From Glycine soja (taxonomy: Eukaryota; Streptophyta; Magnoliopsida; Fabales; Fabaceae): 64,000 nt of DNA. The position numbers and the translations under genes were made by a program. Positions 33,095 through 45,289 of the stretch are shown piece after piece. The DNA lies in the NCBI RefSeq assembly GCF_004193775.1, contig NC_041002.1:42449819-42513818 (forward strand), in the 5' to 3' direction. The first letter of the stretch is position 1, and each line of letters starts with the position of its first letter. The notes beneath the pieces are model-generated. The model was not told the origin of the DNA. It was given only the letters and a program-made list of their open reading frames with translations, and searched no databases.

Positions 33095-35497
33095 TGTGAC
33101 ACCCTCTACCCCTCACATATATACTAATAAGGAATAAAAAAATTCAAATATTAATTAAAAGTATTTTTAAAACATTTTTTTTACAAGTCTTTCAAAGGGA
33201 AAAAAGGATCACATTCATTTTCTTCTACATCATATTCAAACTTGTCCAAATAAATGATAAAGTATTCTCGACTCAACAAGGTCGTCTAAGCTTCATACAA
33301 TTAATATAGAACCTATATCCTAATGTCACATTCTATCAGAGCGTTGTGTTCCTGTGTCCTCTAACATGAGGTTCTTCATAGTCATCCACCTATTCATCTG
33401 CTCCCCCGAACACAAGTTCAAGATCATCACAGGATCCAAACACAACAACACACAGGGAGTGAGTTATCACATTCCTAGCTAATAGAGAAACAAGACAATT
33501 AAATATACATATTATATAAATGAGATATCACTTGCTTAAACATAGCTCACGTAACTTCACCACTTCGTCATTCAAAATTCACTTTTCAATCATCAATAAC
33601 ATTACACAAGAATCCCACACTCCGATCAAGAATAATAACACATCAATTAGCAAGCATATGCAACAGTTGTGCTAAGACTCAATCCTATATGCAATGTGGT
33701 ACCATGTCAGTGAAAAACCACCCTAGGGCGCTTAGGAGTACATAACAAGACACACCATGCAATGGGTTTGTCAGGTCACTCTCACTAAGTAAGATCATAG
33801 GGAGACCAGTCAAGGTCACGATGTTTTGCGAGAATGCTCCAACCATATGAGATCAGCATAAGCTTAAAGGAGCACTCAAACCCGGTGACCCCCAAGGCCT
33901 ACACTCCGAAGAGTCTGTCAGGGTCTCTCCCTCCTGATTCAGGTCCAACCCCTAAAATAATTTTTTTGCATGCAGACACTGCTCATGAATTATACAATAC
34001 CCACAACCTTACACTCGTGTTTTAAACATGTTCAACACAATTGTGCTACGATTTAACACTGGTTCCTAAATAGGAAACCTACATTTTCTCTTTAACACTG
34101 CGCATCAACGCTTTTCTCAAGATAACACTGGTCGGGTTATTGTACAATTCATAGCTTACAACACAAGTAATTTTACATCAAGTGTTAACTACACACTTAT
34201 CCACAACTAAAACTCATTCACAATTTCACATCTCATAGTGTCACAATCCACCATCACATGTTTACACGTATCTCACAAATTAACACATGTTCAACTTTAC
34301 ACTTATACTCAATCTCAATAACAATATTATAATCTCAAAGCAACATGTTATTCCACAATTCATCACATACTCACAATTTGAATCATCATTTCATATCCTC
34401 AATATAACAATTTATACAAAAGACTATCACAACATGAGGACTAAAACCCCTCAAATAATATTACACAATTATATCAAAATCATAGGTCGAAATATACAAA
34501 TATCAAGAGCATAATTTATCATGCAATTTCCATTAGGACATCAATATTGTATTTATAATCATAAAGGAAAAATTGAAATTTAATAAACATCCCAAAATAA
34601 AACCCAAATTTAGTTCTCTAAGGATCCCTACACATGTTCATTCTAACCCCCAATTGCGATAAACTCATCCCTTACCTCTGAGCGGACTCACGTGTCTTCA
34701 GCCAGTGATAGCAACATCTCTAGCGGTTCCCTGAGATTCCTTCAGTTATTCCTCCGACTGCTCCGATAGAGTTCCCAAACGTCAGAGAGACGGAGAAGAG
34801 ATTGAAACCTCCACTTGTACTGTCTTCATGCGATTCCTTTTTCTCCCTCCACGAATATTATCTCGATAATCCCAACGTTGGAAGTGTGCACAATTGAATT
34901 TCGAACAACATATCCAAATTTCATGAAAATCCAACGGTTAACGAAACCGGAATCGTAGTTCTACCGAGACAGTTTTGGGTTTCTACGGGAAATTAAAATG
35001 CTACAATGCGAAGGGTTTTACTCTAAGCTCATATATGATTTTGAAATTCCCAACGGTGAGGATGTTCAGAATTGGGTTGCGAACGTGGTACTCAAATTTC
35101 ACGACGATCCAACGGTGAACAAGTCTGAGATCGTTGTTTTTCTGAGACAGGTTTGGTGGGCTACGGGAAAAAGAAAGGGTTTTGAGAGAAGGGAAAAAAC
35201 GAAAATGAGGCCAAAAAGAGGCATCTGACTTAACATAATTATTTATACTTAGGGACTCAGCCTATTATTTGCTCTATATTTATTTATTTATTTATTTTAT
35301 AAAAACAAACTCTATTTTATTTTCTATCAAACAAATAAATGAAATACCCTTTTTATTTTCTCTCAAATCATTATTTTAATTAATAATTATATCTCCTTAT
35401 TTATTTATTTATAAAATCTTATTATTTTTTCTAAAATTATATTTATTTATAAATAACAATCCTTTTTAATCTAGAATACAAAAATTGGGATGTTACA
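33095..35497 (-). mobile_element. 5' LTR of a minus-strand gypsy-like element (2.4 kb)
   Basis: The plus-strand ends are TGTGACACCC at 33095 and GGGATGTTACA at 35497, imperfect inverted terminal repeats of TG...CA type. A diverged direct repeat of about 76 bp lies at 34915-34990 and 35094-35170 (AAATTTCA-GA--ATCCAACGGT...CTACGGGAAA). The size, ends and iMet site suggest a chromovirus of the Tekay/Del type, but that is an inference. The open frame at 34998-35228 is LTR sequence and not a gene. Confidence 0.75.
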
Positions 35498-36194
35498 AAG
35501 TCAACTATCCATCCAAGAAAAAAAAAGAGTATCAACAAGTTCTTGAGGATGAACTATATCTTCAATAAATACTTATTATGGATATTATTTTACTTGAAGA
35601 ACATAGGGAGTGATTGGTGGTGTGTATACTCTATTCTAATCCTTGTGTTTCAATGCCTAACAATTGTTAGTCTCATAGTATGACACTATGGCTTAAATTT
35701 TCACCAATTGTTTCATTTGTTTTCCTATGTAGAAAAAAGAGGTGATGACTTCAAATACGTCTTCCACCAATCAAACTTACTCAGCTTTAAGAGTTTACAT
35801 TTACACTGGTTGTTGTTACTTGTTACTGCCTCTTTTGATTGCCATGTGGTGATGACTAGTAAAGAATAAGAAACTTTGAGAAAATATTGGTGTGAATGAC
35901 TCATTCTAAATTAAATTGAGAGGCCATTTCTACATCATGTGTCCCTTGTAGAAGTTTATTTATTTATTTTGAAACAATGTTGATGAGGGGGAACAAGGGA
36001 AAATAAATAATAGGCTACAAGGATGTGTACTTTGTGAGAGAGTGACTTAGGCTACAAGAATGTTCTTATTCAACAGTGGACACTCTCCTTAAACCTTGTG
36101 TAGTTTCTCCTTTGTTCATGTTTGTAAATTGTGCCTTTATTTATTTGAGATCTTGACCTATTTAACCATACCAGAATTCAATAAATATTTGTAG
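35498..36194. other. No gene seen
   Basis: Intron-like AT-rich sequence between the retrotransposon LTR and the EXO70 exon. Confidence 0.45.
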
Positions 36195-36392
36195 CTATCG
36201 ATCTACCTTACACCAACTTTTTCAAGGAATTGAAGGTAAAGGTGATTCTTCACAGGTAGCATCTGTGACAATGTGGATATTGCAAGCTCTTCAAACCAAT
36301 TTAGATGGGAAATCAAAGCAGTATAGAGACCTTACTTTGACACATCTATTTCTCATGAACAATATTTATTATATCGCCAGATCGATTCAAAG
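36195..36392 (+). pseudogene. Captured EXO70-like exocyst exon
   Basis: After TTTGTAG, the frame reads YRSTLHQLFQGIEGKGD, SSQVASVTMWILQALQTNLD, then GKSKQYRDLTLTHLFLMNNI and YYIARSIQR, ending near GTATTT. LQALQxNLDGKSKQYxDxxLTxLFLMNNIHYIVRSVRR is a strong signature of plant EXO70 exocyst subunits. The frame is open through the exon. It has the same sense as the callose synthase and REX4 fragments upstream, so all may belong to CACTA-like element 3. Confidence 0.85.
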
Positions 36393-36960
36393 GTATTTCA
36401 TACAGATGTTGTGGTTTTAATTTCACTGAAACGTGAAGTTTATTGCATTCTCTTTTTTTTTGCTAGTTCAAATTTAGATCTTTAAGGGACTAACTTGGTG
36501 ACAAAAACTTTAGAAGAATAAAGTAATGACACTGTAATCATTGGGGAACCATTTTAGAAGTTTGGTCTTTTAAATTTTAATTTGCTTCATCATCTTTAGA
36601 ATAATAAAGTGCTCACACTAATCAAATCATTTAACATACTTGTGTCACTACAAGGAAAATGACTTATACCTACAGTCAAAATCTGTCACTAGAAGTCCAA
36701 AATCCGTAGGTAGATGTATAAAGGACTTTGTCCTACAGACGTTTTTTGCGTCAACTTTGAGGGGGTATACAGTGACAACTAATAGTCGTCACTATAGGCT
36801 TTACCTACGGATATATTTTTACCTACAGTCAAATTTAACTATCACTATAGGTAACACCTACTATTTTAAATGTGTAGGTAAAAGATATTAATTTATACCT
36901 ATAATCTCTAACTGTAGGTAAAAGTCAATTTACTTGTACCTACGGTCTTCTGTAGGTAAA

Positions 36961-38282
36961 TGTCATATAATAATAAAACTAGTTCCTAATTACATTATTT
37001 TTTTATTATAATTTTTAATTAAATATACATGAGCTTAATTAAATTTGAAAAGTTACAACAACCTGCTACATACAATTAAATTTTTGTTAGCCTAATTTGT
37101 GATTGTTGTAACTAGATTGTGAGCTTTGAATGGAAGAAATCCAAACATATCTTTAGTGGTTGACCTCAGAATTTATTTGCTCTCAATTTGAAATTCAAAT
37201 TAAATGTATATGCTGTGTGCTAATCACATGGAGTTATGACTAATGACTAACATATTAACATCACTTTTGCCTAGAAAAAGGTTACAGTGGCAAGATTTAA
37301 GAACAAAAAAGGGAATGTTTTTAGAACATGGTTCTTCTATATGTAATATCATGGAACAAAAAAAGAGCCCAGTAGTATTAAAATGTTGCATGTGCAGCAA
37401 TTAATTTGGAATCTTGTTTTAACTAGTTGTTTCTTCCATCATAAGCTTGGCATGCTCCTACCTTTTTCTCTCAGAAGCAACAAATTATAGCAACTCCATG
37501 AAGCCTGTTTCACAGCAAGAAAGATATTTGTTCTTAGCTTTTAGTTTTACTAGATATGGCATACTTCAAAGGGCTACGTGACAACTGTAATTAAGATGAC
37601 CCTAAAGCCAAATTGATTGTGTTTTCTGTTGAAAGTTCAAAAAGATTACTTTATCTAGCATACTTCTGCACAACTAATTAATTACAGCAACTTATAATTA
37701 ATTAGAAATTGTTGAAGGGTTACATTTTATGAAGTTGATATGCAGATGAGAATAATTAAAACCTAGGAAGGACATGGAATGGTCAAACAAAATGAGTATG
37801 CAACAATAATAGCCAAACATTCACATGAAAATAAGGTTGCTTTTCTGCTTCACATTTTTCCCACCCTCATTCCAATTGTAAAATACTCTTGCTTTAGCAT
37901 AGGTCTTTCAAGTATGTATTTAACAAGTATATATCACCCAATAACATATACAAGAAAACAAACCTCAAAAAAGAAAAATGGGACGTGTAAATTTAACAAT
38001 ATATTATCACAAGCTGGTCCAGTTAATCAATAATTCATTTAGGTGATCCCATCCAGAAAAGATCAATTAGATGACCCAATTATATATTTATAGTGGGGAC
38101 ACAAACAGAATAATCATGTGGTTGATGCTGCCATCATCTTTTCCTTGACCATGAGAGCCTAAAGAAGGGTCCAATTGCATGAGGGCTTTCCAAATCATCA
38201 TTCAAGTAAAAGGAACAAGACTGAAGCATAAATTATAACATTCAACTGCTATTAAAATAACATAATGATGATATATTCTATA

Positions 38283-38317
<35 letters not shown>

Positions 38318-38370
38318 ATATATATATATATATATATAGTTAAAATATAGTACTATATTTCAACTCACCT
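36961..38370. other. CACTA internal non-coding region
   Basis: No coding sequence was recognised between the left subterminal array and the end of the Transposase_24-type gene. A TATC/TA microsatellite lies at its right side. Confidence 0.5.
38281..38338. repeat. (TATC)n-(TA)n microsatellite
   Basis: About nine TATC units are followed by about ten TA units. Confidence 0.95.
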
Positions 38371-40386
38371 CTAGCTAAGATTGTTTGTAGTTTGATGATC
38401 TTTACCGGTAGAATCATTTGTAGGTACCTAAATTAAAAGAATGTTTTTTCTTTGTAAAGTATCATATCATAGTTAAATCGTTGAATAAGTAGAATTATAA
38501 ATTCATACCTCTTGATCTATAGCTTCTAAGACTTGATTAATTTGTGGATCTTCTGCAAATCATACTTTAAGCACAGCTACAAGGTTTCCAAGCAAATTCT
38601 CCAACTTTTGAATTCTATTGTTTGTATAAGAGCTTTGAGATGAACTTGCTTGATGTGGAAGCTTGCCAGGACAACGCACACGTCCTCTTTTTTCAGGTCC
38701 TTTGACTTTTGAATATATATCATTTGTCAAATCAGTAGAATCTTGGGTGCTTTGTAAATTTTGCGAACTCTCTGCTTCAACCATTTTCTTTTTTAGTTCA
38801 TCCTACATAAATACACCTTATAAATTATTATCATACATCAATATCCTGAATACTTCAATATCACTAAACAAAACTCATCTCCACATTAGTTACTCCCCCT
38901 CACCCCATAACCTTCTATTAGAAAATTGAGCAAAACAAAGAAAAAGTATTGAAATAAAAATTAAAATTCTTACAATTATAATAGCAGCCTTTTCAGTAAC
39001 AATGCTTCCATCTTTTCGAGTTCGAGTGTCAATATAAATTTTTGCCCTAGAAGGTTGCACTCCCTTAGCCTTTGTAGTCTAACATTAGTTAAAAAGATCA
39101 ATCATCCTATTTGTATTAAGCAATTTAAAAATAAAAAAATATAAAAAAGGCAAACCATCTCATGAATCCGTCTTGGAAGATTATTAGTTCCCATGCAATG
39201 CAAGTCCTCATATTTTGAGCGGCTCCTTTTGTTGATGTTGCTTATTTTCTATAACCAACAAATATAAAAAGTCAATAATAAAAATAAACATATAATATAT
39301 AATTGTTATGTTAGCAAAAGGTTGGTGACATTGTCATGTATACCTGTCCTTTCTCAGAACACCAATAATGTACTAAATCACGATATTGAGAAGGATCAAC
39401 CCTTGGATCTGGGATGTGAGCAATCATTTCCTCCTTAGTTTTGCTCTCATCATATCCTTTTGATTTCAGTTCATATTTAAATTGCCTCCATTTCAGACTC
39501 ATGTCATCAATCAATATTTTCTTTGTTTGTTCAGTTAATTCAGGAACAAATCGAAACTTACTCTATTATGAGTATCATTAACAAACAAAAAAGATCATTT
39601 TGTTAGACATTAGAAGACATAAAATTTTACAAGAAGCAAGATGAAACAACACTTATAAAGTTTTATACCAGACCTGAATTAATTCAACCATGTCAGTAAT
39701 ATAGTCCTTAGGCATATCTTTCCAGCTAAGAAAATTGATAGGAGCACATTGGTGTCTCCTTACCAAGCTCCCAATTGCATTCAGTAGAGTTTTCCCTTCC
39801 CAACCCATAGGATTGCCCCAATGATCTACTTCAACAAGTATGAATTCTCCATCTGGCAAGTCCCACACATCTAGCATATGTGTATAACCTCTGGTTCTCT
39901 TTTTATCTAAATCATTCATGGATATGACATTTATCAAACACACACACACACACACACACATTTGAACTATATGGAAAAAAGAAACTCACTAGTAAATTTA
40001 ATCTTATCATATTCTAAAAGATATTCAACTCAAACAGAATTGTACATATAATTCTAACCCAAAAAAGCATATGTGTATAAATACCTTTAGTTGAACTTTC
40101 ACTTGCACTTTCAAGAGAAGTATGAGACTGAACATGACTATCTTCTTGTATGTGTTGTTCTGTTTGTGATTGTTGATTTAGTTAATAAACAATTGTGTTA
40201 TAAATAATTTAATATAAAATAAAGAAATTAAGTTAATAAAATCTTTATACCTCCTTCAAATTGTGCATTTTCTTCAAGTATAGAGTTGTTATTTTGGTTC
40301 ACTTCAGTAGAGCTTTCAATTGATTGTTCTTTTGCTTGTGATTGACCATCATTTTGAATGATATTCAACTTTCTGCGCTTTCCCAT
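38371..40386 (-). pseudogene. CACTA second transposase gene (Transposase_24 / TNPA-like)
   Basis: Eight minus-strand exons join in frame with GT-AG borders: 40251-40386 (start MGKRRKLNIIQNDGQ), 40085-40159, one ending at 39674, 39344-39562, 39156-39248, 38974-39078, 38509-38802 and 38371-38427. The exon ending at 39674 has TRGYTHMLDVWDLPDGEF and INFLSWKDMPKDYI. The exon 39344-39562 has MSLKWRQFKYELKSKGYDES and YRDLVHYWCSEKGQ. The exon 38974-39078 has PSRAKIYIDTRTRKDGS. This is the plant Ptta/En-Spm Transposase_24 pattern. Such proteins probably bind the subterminal repeats. The only clear lesion is a TGA at 38560-38562 (CGA expected in KVRFAEDP) near the C-terminus. An intron holds a (CA)n repeat at 39939-39960. 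Confidence 0.88.
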
Positions 40387-40788
40387 AGTATGCTGAATAA
40401 ATCAATCCAAAAAATAAAATAAAATAAAAATTAGATATAACTACATTATTGACTATGATTTTTTTAAACACCATGCCAAAAAATAAAAGAAGAATAAAGT
40501 AATTACCTAAAAGGCAAATTTAGATTGCTTGTAAGCTATTTTTCACCAATCTCCAATCACAAAGAATCAAACTATTGAGGAAACAACGAAACAAATTTTG
40601 ATAAAAAACGGATAACATCATTATATTGTGAGTGATTTTTATACATAACAAAAAATAAACACAAGAGTAATGAATAATAAGAACAAAAAACTAAAGAAAG
40701 GAATAAGAGTATATAAATGTGACAAAATGTTCAACACATGTATACTCAAACTATAACCAAATGTTCAAATAGAACAAATAAAAACAAA

Positions 40789-43700
40789 TCAAAAGAAGTT
40801 TGCATCGCTCTCATCATCATCTATATAATTATCATCCTTGTCATGTGGTAAAATGTTCTCCATAGGTATTGTAACTTCAATGATATCATCACTATCATCG
40901 GCTTCTGGTCTGATCAAATCATTATGATTTATCTCTTGTAAGACTTGTTCATTCCCTTGATCCGTGTCATTGGATTGCTCATCACCCATATCATATACAT
41001 CTCTGATTTTAGCATGCACAACAACAAGCCAACCATTTTGTGTTTTATTCTCCAAATAGAATACTTTCTTAGCTTGAGATGCAAAAACAAATGGATCGTC
41101 ACATATATCATTCCCTGTGTGTTGCAAATAATTGAAATTCACTAATGTCATACCAAAGTTATCAATTTTGCAACCCCTGTTTATATCAACCCAATCACAC
41201 TTGAAAAGTATAGCCTTATATTTTCCAGAATAATCCAATTGAATTATATCTGTTAGTGCACCATAGTAGTGGATTTCTCCCTCCTTTGGGTTTTTATCTC
41301 TTGAACTGGCATAACTTAATGTCTTAACAGTTACAACAATGCCACTGTTTTGAGTCTTCTAGCACCTTTCACGTGTCTTTGTATGAAATCTAACTCCATT
41401 AACAATGTACCCGCTATATCTTCTCACTATTTCTAGTGGACCACGAGCTAACCACTTGATATCATTTGTCACTAGAGTGCTGTCTTGCTCTTCCAATCGA
41501 GCAACCTACCACAATTTTATTTCAAATGGTTAAAATTTTAAATGAATGAAAAATTTAATATTATTGATTCTTCCTAAACTTACTCTTTCACGGAACCAAT
41601 CTGGAAATTCTTTACTATGAATTTTGTCAACTTCATATGGAGATAATCGAAGATTTTGTCTCTTGATAAGATCAGTATGGGCTCTATGTAAAAAAGGTTA
41701 GAAAAAGTAAGCATTATCATTGATAGAAAGATATTATACAAATATTCAATAAATAAATGAACATGAAAAAAATTGTATTACTTTCGAAAGTGGTCAACAT
41801 TGTTGCTATTGAAAAGCACATATCTATGTGCTTGAACCAATGCTTTCTTATCAAGAGAAATCAGAGAAGCTCTTTTTCTCTTCTTCACATTGAATCCAAC
41901 TTGCTTCTTTCTCCCCAATGGTCTACCTCTAGGATTTAAAACACTTACATTTTCCACAAAACATGAGTCATCATTTCGAGCAAATTGATTAAAATGAGTC
42001 TCCACCCTAGATAGATATCTTGAACAAAATATCAAGCATTCATGAGCTAAATATCCTTCTGCAATAGATCCTTCTGGATGTGCTCGATTACGAACAAATG
42101 ACTTTAGAGTCAAAAGGAACCTAAAAAGAAAATTTTAGGTTACAAATTAAGATAATATCATTTTACTTTATAACTCTAGAATGTTTTAAAATGATTAAAA
42201 AGTATTCATACCTTTCAATAGGATACATCCATCGGTAATGTACAGGTCCTCCAACTCTTGCTTCATGTGCCAAATGGATTACCAAATGTACCATTACGGT
42301 GAAAAAAGATGGAGGAAAAATCTGTTCTAATTGGCATAATGTTAGAGCTACTTGATTCTCTAGGTGCTCTAAATTACTCTCATTAAGCACCTTGCCACAC
42401 AACTCCTTAAAGAAACAACAAAGATCGGATATAGCTAAACTCACTTTGTCTGGCAAACAACCTTTCATAGCTATAGGAAGAAACTCTTGCATTAAAAGAT
42501 GACAATCATAACTTTTGAGACCGGATATTTTGTGTTCCTTCACTTGCACACATCTTGAAATATTAGACAAATATTCATCAGGAGCTTTTATTGTTTTGAG
42601 AACTTCCAAAAATGTTTCTTTCTCTTTTGAAGTCATTTGGTAACAAGCTCTAGGAAAATATTGTTTGCCTTTACTTGGGTGCATCTTTGGATGTAATTGG
42701 CTTCTAATATTCATATCAACAAGATCATAGCGTGCCTTATCATTGTCCTTTGACTTACCTTCTAATTGTAACAACATCCCAATAATGTTATCACACACAT
42801 TCTTTTCTATGTGCATAACATCAAGATTATGACGGAGCACACTATGTTGCCAATAAGGCAATGTGAACAAAATACTTCTCTTTTTCCATGGTGACCAATC
42901 CCCAACTCCATGATATTCCATTTGTCTCAAAGAAAAAGCTCCACTAGGTAGATCAGGTGGAGCTCTAAACTCCTGGGTTCCATCAAAATCTCTTTTATTG
43001 TATCTCCACTTATGATCGGGCTCTAACCAACGACGATGACACATATAGCAAAACTTTCTACCATAACGCAACCACTTTGAGCCAATCTCAAAACCACAAC
43101 ATGGACAAGCATATTGGCCTCTAGTGCTCCAACCAGACAAATTTGCATAAGCAGGAAAATCATTAATAGTCCACATAATTGCAGCACGCATTTGGAATGA
43201 CTCTTTTTTACATGCATCAAACATTTTTACCCCAATTTCCCATAATTCCTTTAATTCTTCCACAAGAGGCTGCATATAAACATCAAGGTTCATACCTGGA
43301 CCTTTTGGACCAGGAATAAGCAATGAAAGTATAAAATTAGGTTGCTTCATACACATCCATGGAGGAAGATTGTACGGAATCAAGATAACAGGCCAAGTGC
43401 TATGGGAAATTGCCATAGTTTTGAAAGGATTAAAACCATCGGTAGCCAAACCTAGTCGAACATTACGAGCGTCACAAGCAAAATCAGGATACTGACAATC
43501 AAAATTCTTCCAGGCAAATGAATCAGCTGGATGCCTCAGGAGTCCATCTTTAGTTCGACCAACCTCATGCTATATCATAGAACAAGCTGTTTTTGGTGAT
43601 ACAAAAAGTCTTTGCAATCTAGGTATAAGAGGGAACCAACGAAGAATCTTTGCTGGTATCTTTTTTCTACATTCAACATCATCAGAGTTATATTTCCATC

Positions 43701-44454
43701 TTGACAAATTGCATTTAGGGCAAATTTCAGCATCAGCCAAATCCTTCCTATACAATATGCATTCATTGGGACAAACATGAATTTTTTCATAAGATAGACC
43801 CAACCCTGAAATAATCTTCTTTGTATCATAAAATGATTTGGGCAAAGTATTTTCCTCTGGTAATGCATCCCTTAACAGCTCTAACAACATCGAAAAACTT
43901 TTATCAGTCCACCCATTTAGACACTTTAAGTGATACAAATGTACAAGGAATGACAATTTTGTAAACTTCTTACAACCTTTATAAAGACTTTGCTCTGCCT
44001 CCCTTAACATCTGATAGAACTTTTCTGAATTATTATTGTCTTCAGATTGTTGAACACTAGGTCCATTCATAAATTCTCTAGAATCTCCATCCTCCATATT
44101 TATATCTGTGTCATTACTCTCATTAGTTGCATGCATTGTGAATGCATCATGAACCAATGTATCCATGTCATGATCAAACTCCCCTTCCACTTGGGATGTA
44201 TCTAAAGAACTAGATGGGCCAACTTGTTCACCATGAAAGATCCAAGTAACATATCCTTTTAGAAATCCATTACTAATAATGTGCTCATAAACATTCATCC
44301 GAGAGCGCCACTTGCAATTGACACATTTGGTACAAGGGCATAAAATTTTTCCATCCTTTGACGATTTCGCAAATGCAAAATCTAGAAAGTTTAAAACTCC
44401 TCTAATATACTTCTCTTTATTAAGAGAATTGTAGTCTATCCAACTCTTATCCAT
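40789..44454 (-). pseudogene. TNP2: CACTA TNP2-type transposase gene with two nonsense codons
   Basis: Exon 1 (42212-44454) starts MDKSWIDYNSLNKEKYIRGV, the transposase-associated domain with CPC-KC-N metal-binding spacing. It continues into the Transposase_21 core with LATDGFNPF, LSLLIPGPKGPG, STRGQYACPCC and LDVMHIEKNVCDNIIGMLL. Exon 2 (41782-42120) is DUF4218-like (NRAHPEGSIAEGYLAHECL). Exon 3 is 41584-41683. Exon 4 (40789-41505) is DUF4216-like (VRRYSGYIVNGVRFHTKTRE, FKCDWVD) with an acidic tail. All GT-AG borders join in frame. Two in-frame TAG codons interrupt it: 43570-43572 (Trp expected) and 41359-41361. No frameshift was seen. TNP2 proteins cut at the element ends. Confidence 0.93.
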
Positions 44455-45289
44455 TTGATAAAATAAACTGAAAAAGTAGAATAAAATAGACATAATAAAT
44501 TAGTGCTTAATATAACTAAAATATCCAGGTATAAGTCAATCACAACCGTGTTAGCAACTATAAAATTAATAATGTTAGCAGTGAAAAGGACAAATTATTT
44601 TAATTGCCTAGCTGGAAACAAAATATGAAAAATAAAACACAAGAATACAAGCATAGCATATATATGTTAACAAGATTAATTTAATGACAATTTAAAAAAC
44701 CTAACATGATGACAAGTAATTTTGAAGAACCAAATTGAGAGTACTAATTCTGCATTAATGAACCAAAACAATAACTTTGACTCTTATGAGAATTTTAACT
44801 AATAACTAAATGTCTAATGCACTGGAAGCCTACAACCACCAATATATTACTTTTTTCCTCTAAATTTAATATTATTTTTTAATTTCTAGTACTCGTTTAT
44901 TGTTACATATACAATTGACACGGTTTATTTTATTTATATTATTATGCATTATATTTTACTATTTTATAATACAAATGATGACCTATATTTTTTTATTTTA
45001 CTTTAAATAATGATTAGCAGAGGACAAGAGTGATCTATACGCGTGGGGGAAGCGTTAATTATGCTAGGATTGTCTTCTTATGCTGCAACACAAATAATCT
45101 AAATTAATCCATAAAAATGATGTTAATCTAAATTAAAATTTTAATATTACTAATTAATATATTTTCTCTTTAAAATTTTGAACAATTATTAACTAAAAAT
45201 TAATTTAAATTGAATGATTATTTTTTGAGATTGAGTATTTACTAAAAAAAACAAGAGACTAGTATTCAAATTCAAATAGTCTTAAAGAG
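44455..45289. promoter_or_regulatory. Upstream region of the TNP2-type gene
   Basis: Non-coding AT-rich sequence between the transposase start and the right subterminal array. The promoter for the minus-strand genes must lie here or in the array, but no specific box is certain. Confidence 0.35.

Noticed and set aside
34998..35228. A 76-codon frame in the minus-strand LTR
   Set aside because: It lies inside the LTR over its duplicated block and resembles no retrotransposon or host protein.
40929..41145. Small overlapping frames in the CACTA transposase exon
   Set aside because: They are shadows of the DUF4216-like exon in other frames.
42163..43449. A separate 428-codon gene starting near 43449
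   Set aside because: The frame is open upstream to the TAG at 43570-43572 and continues the transposase begun at 44454, so it is the second part of one gene.
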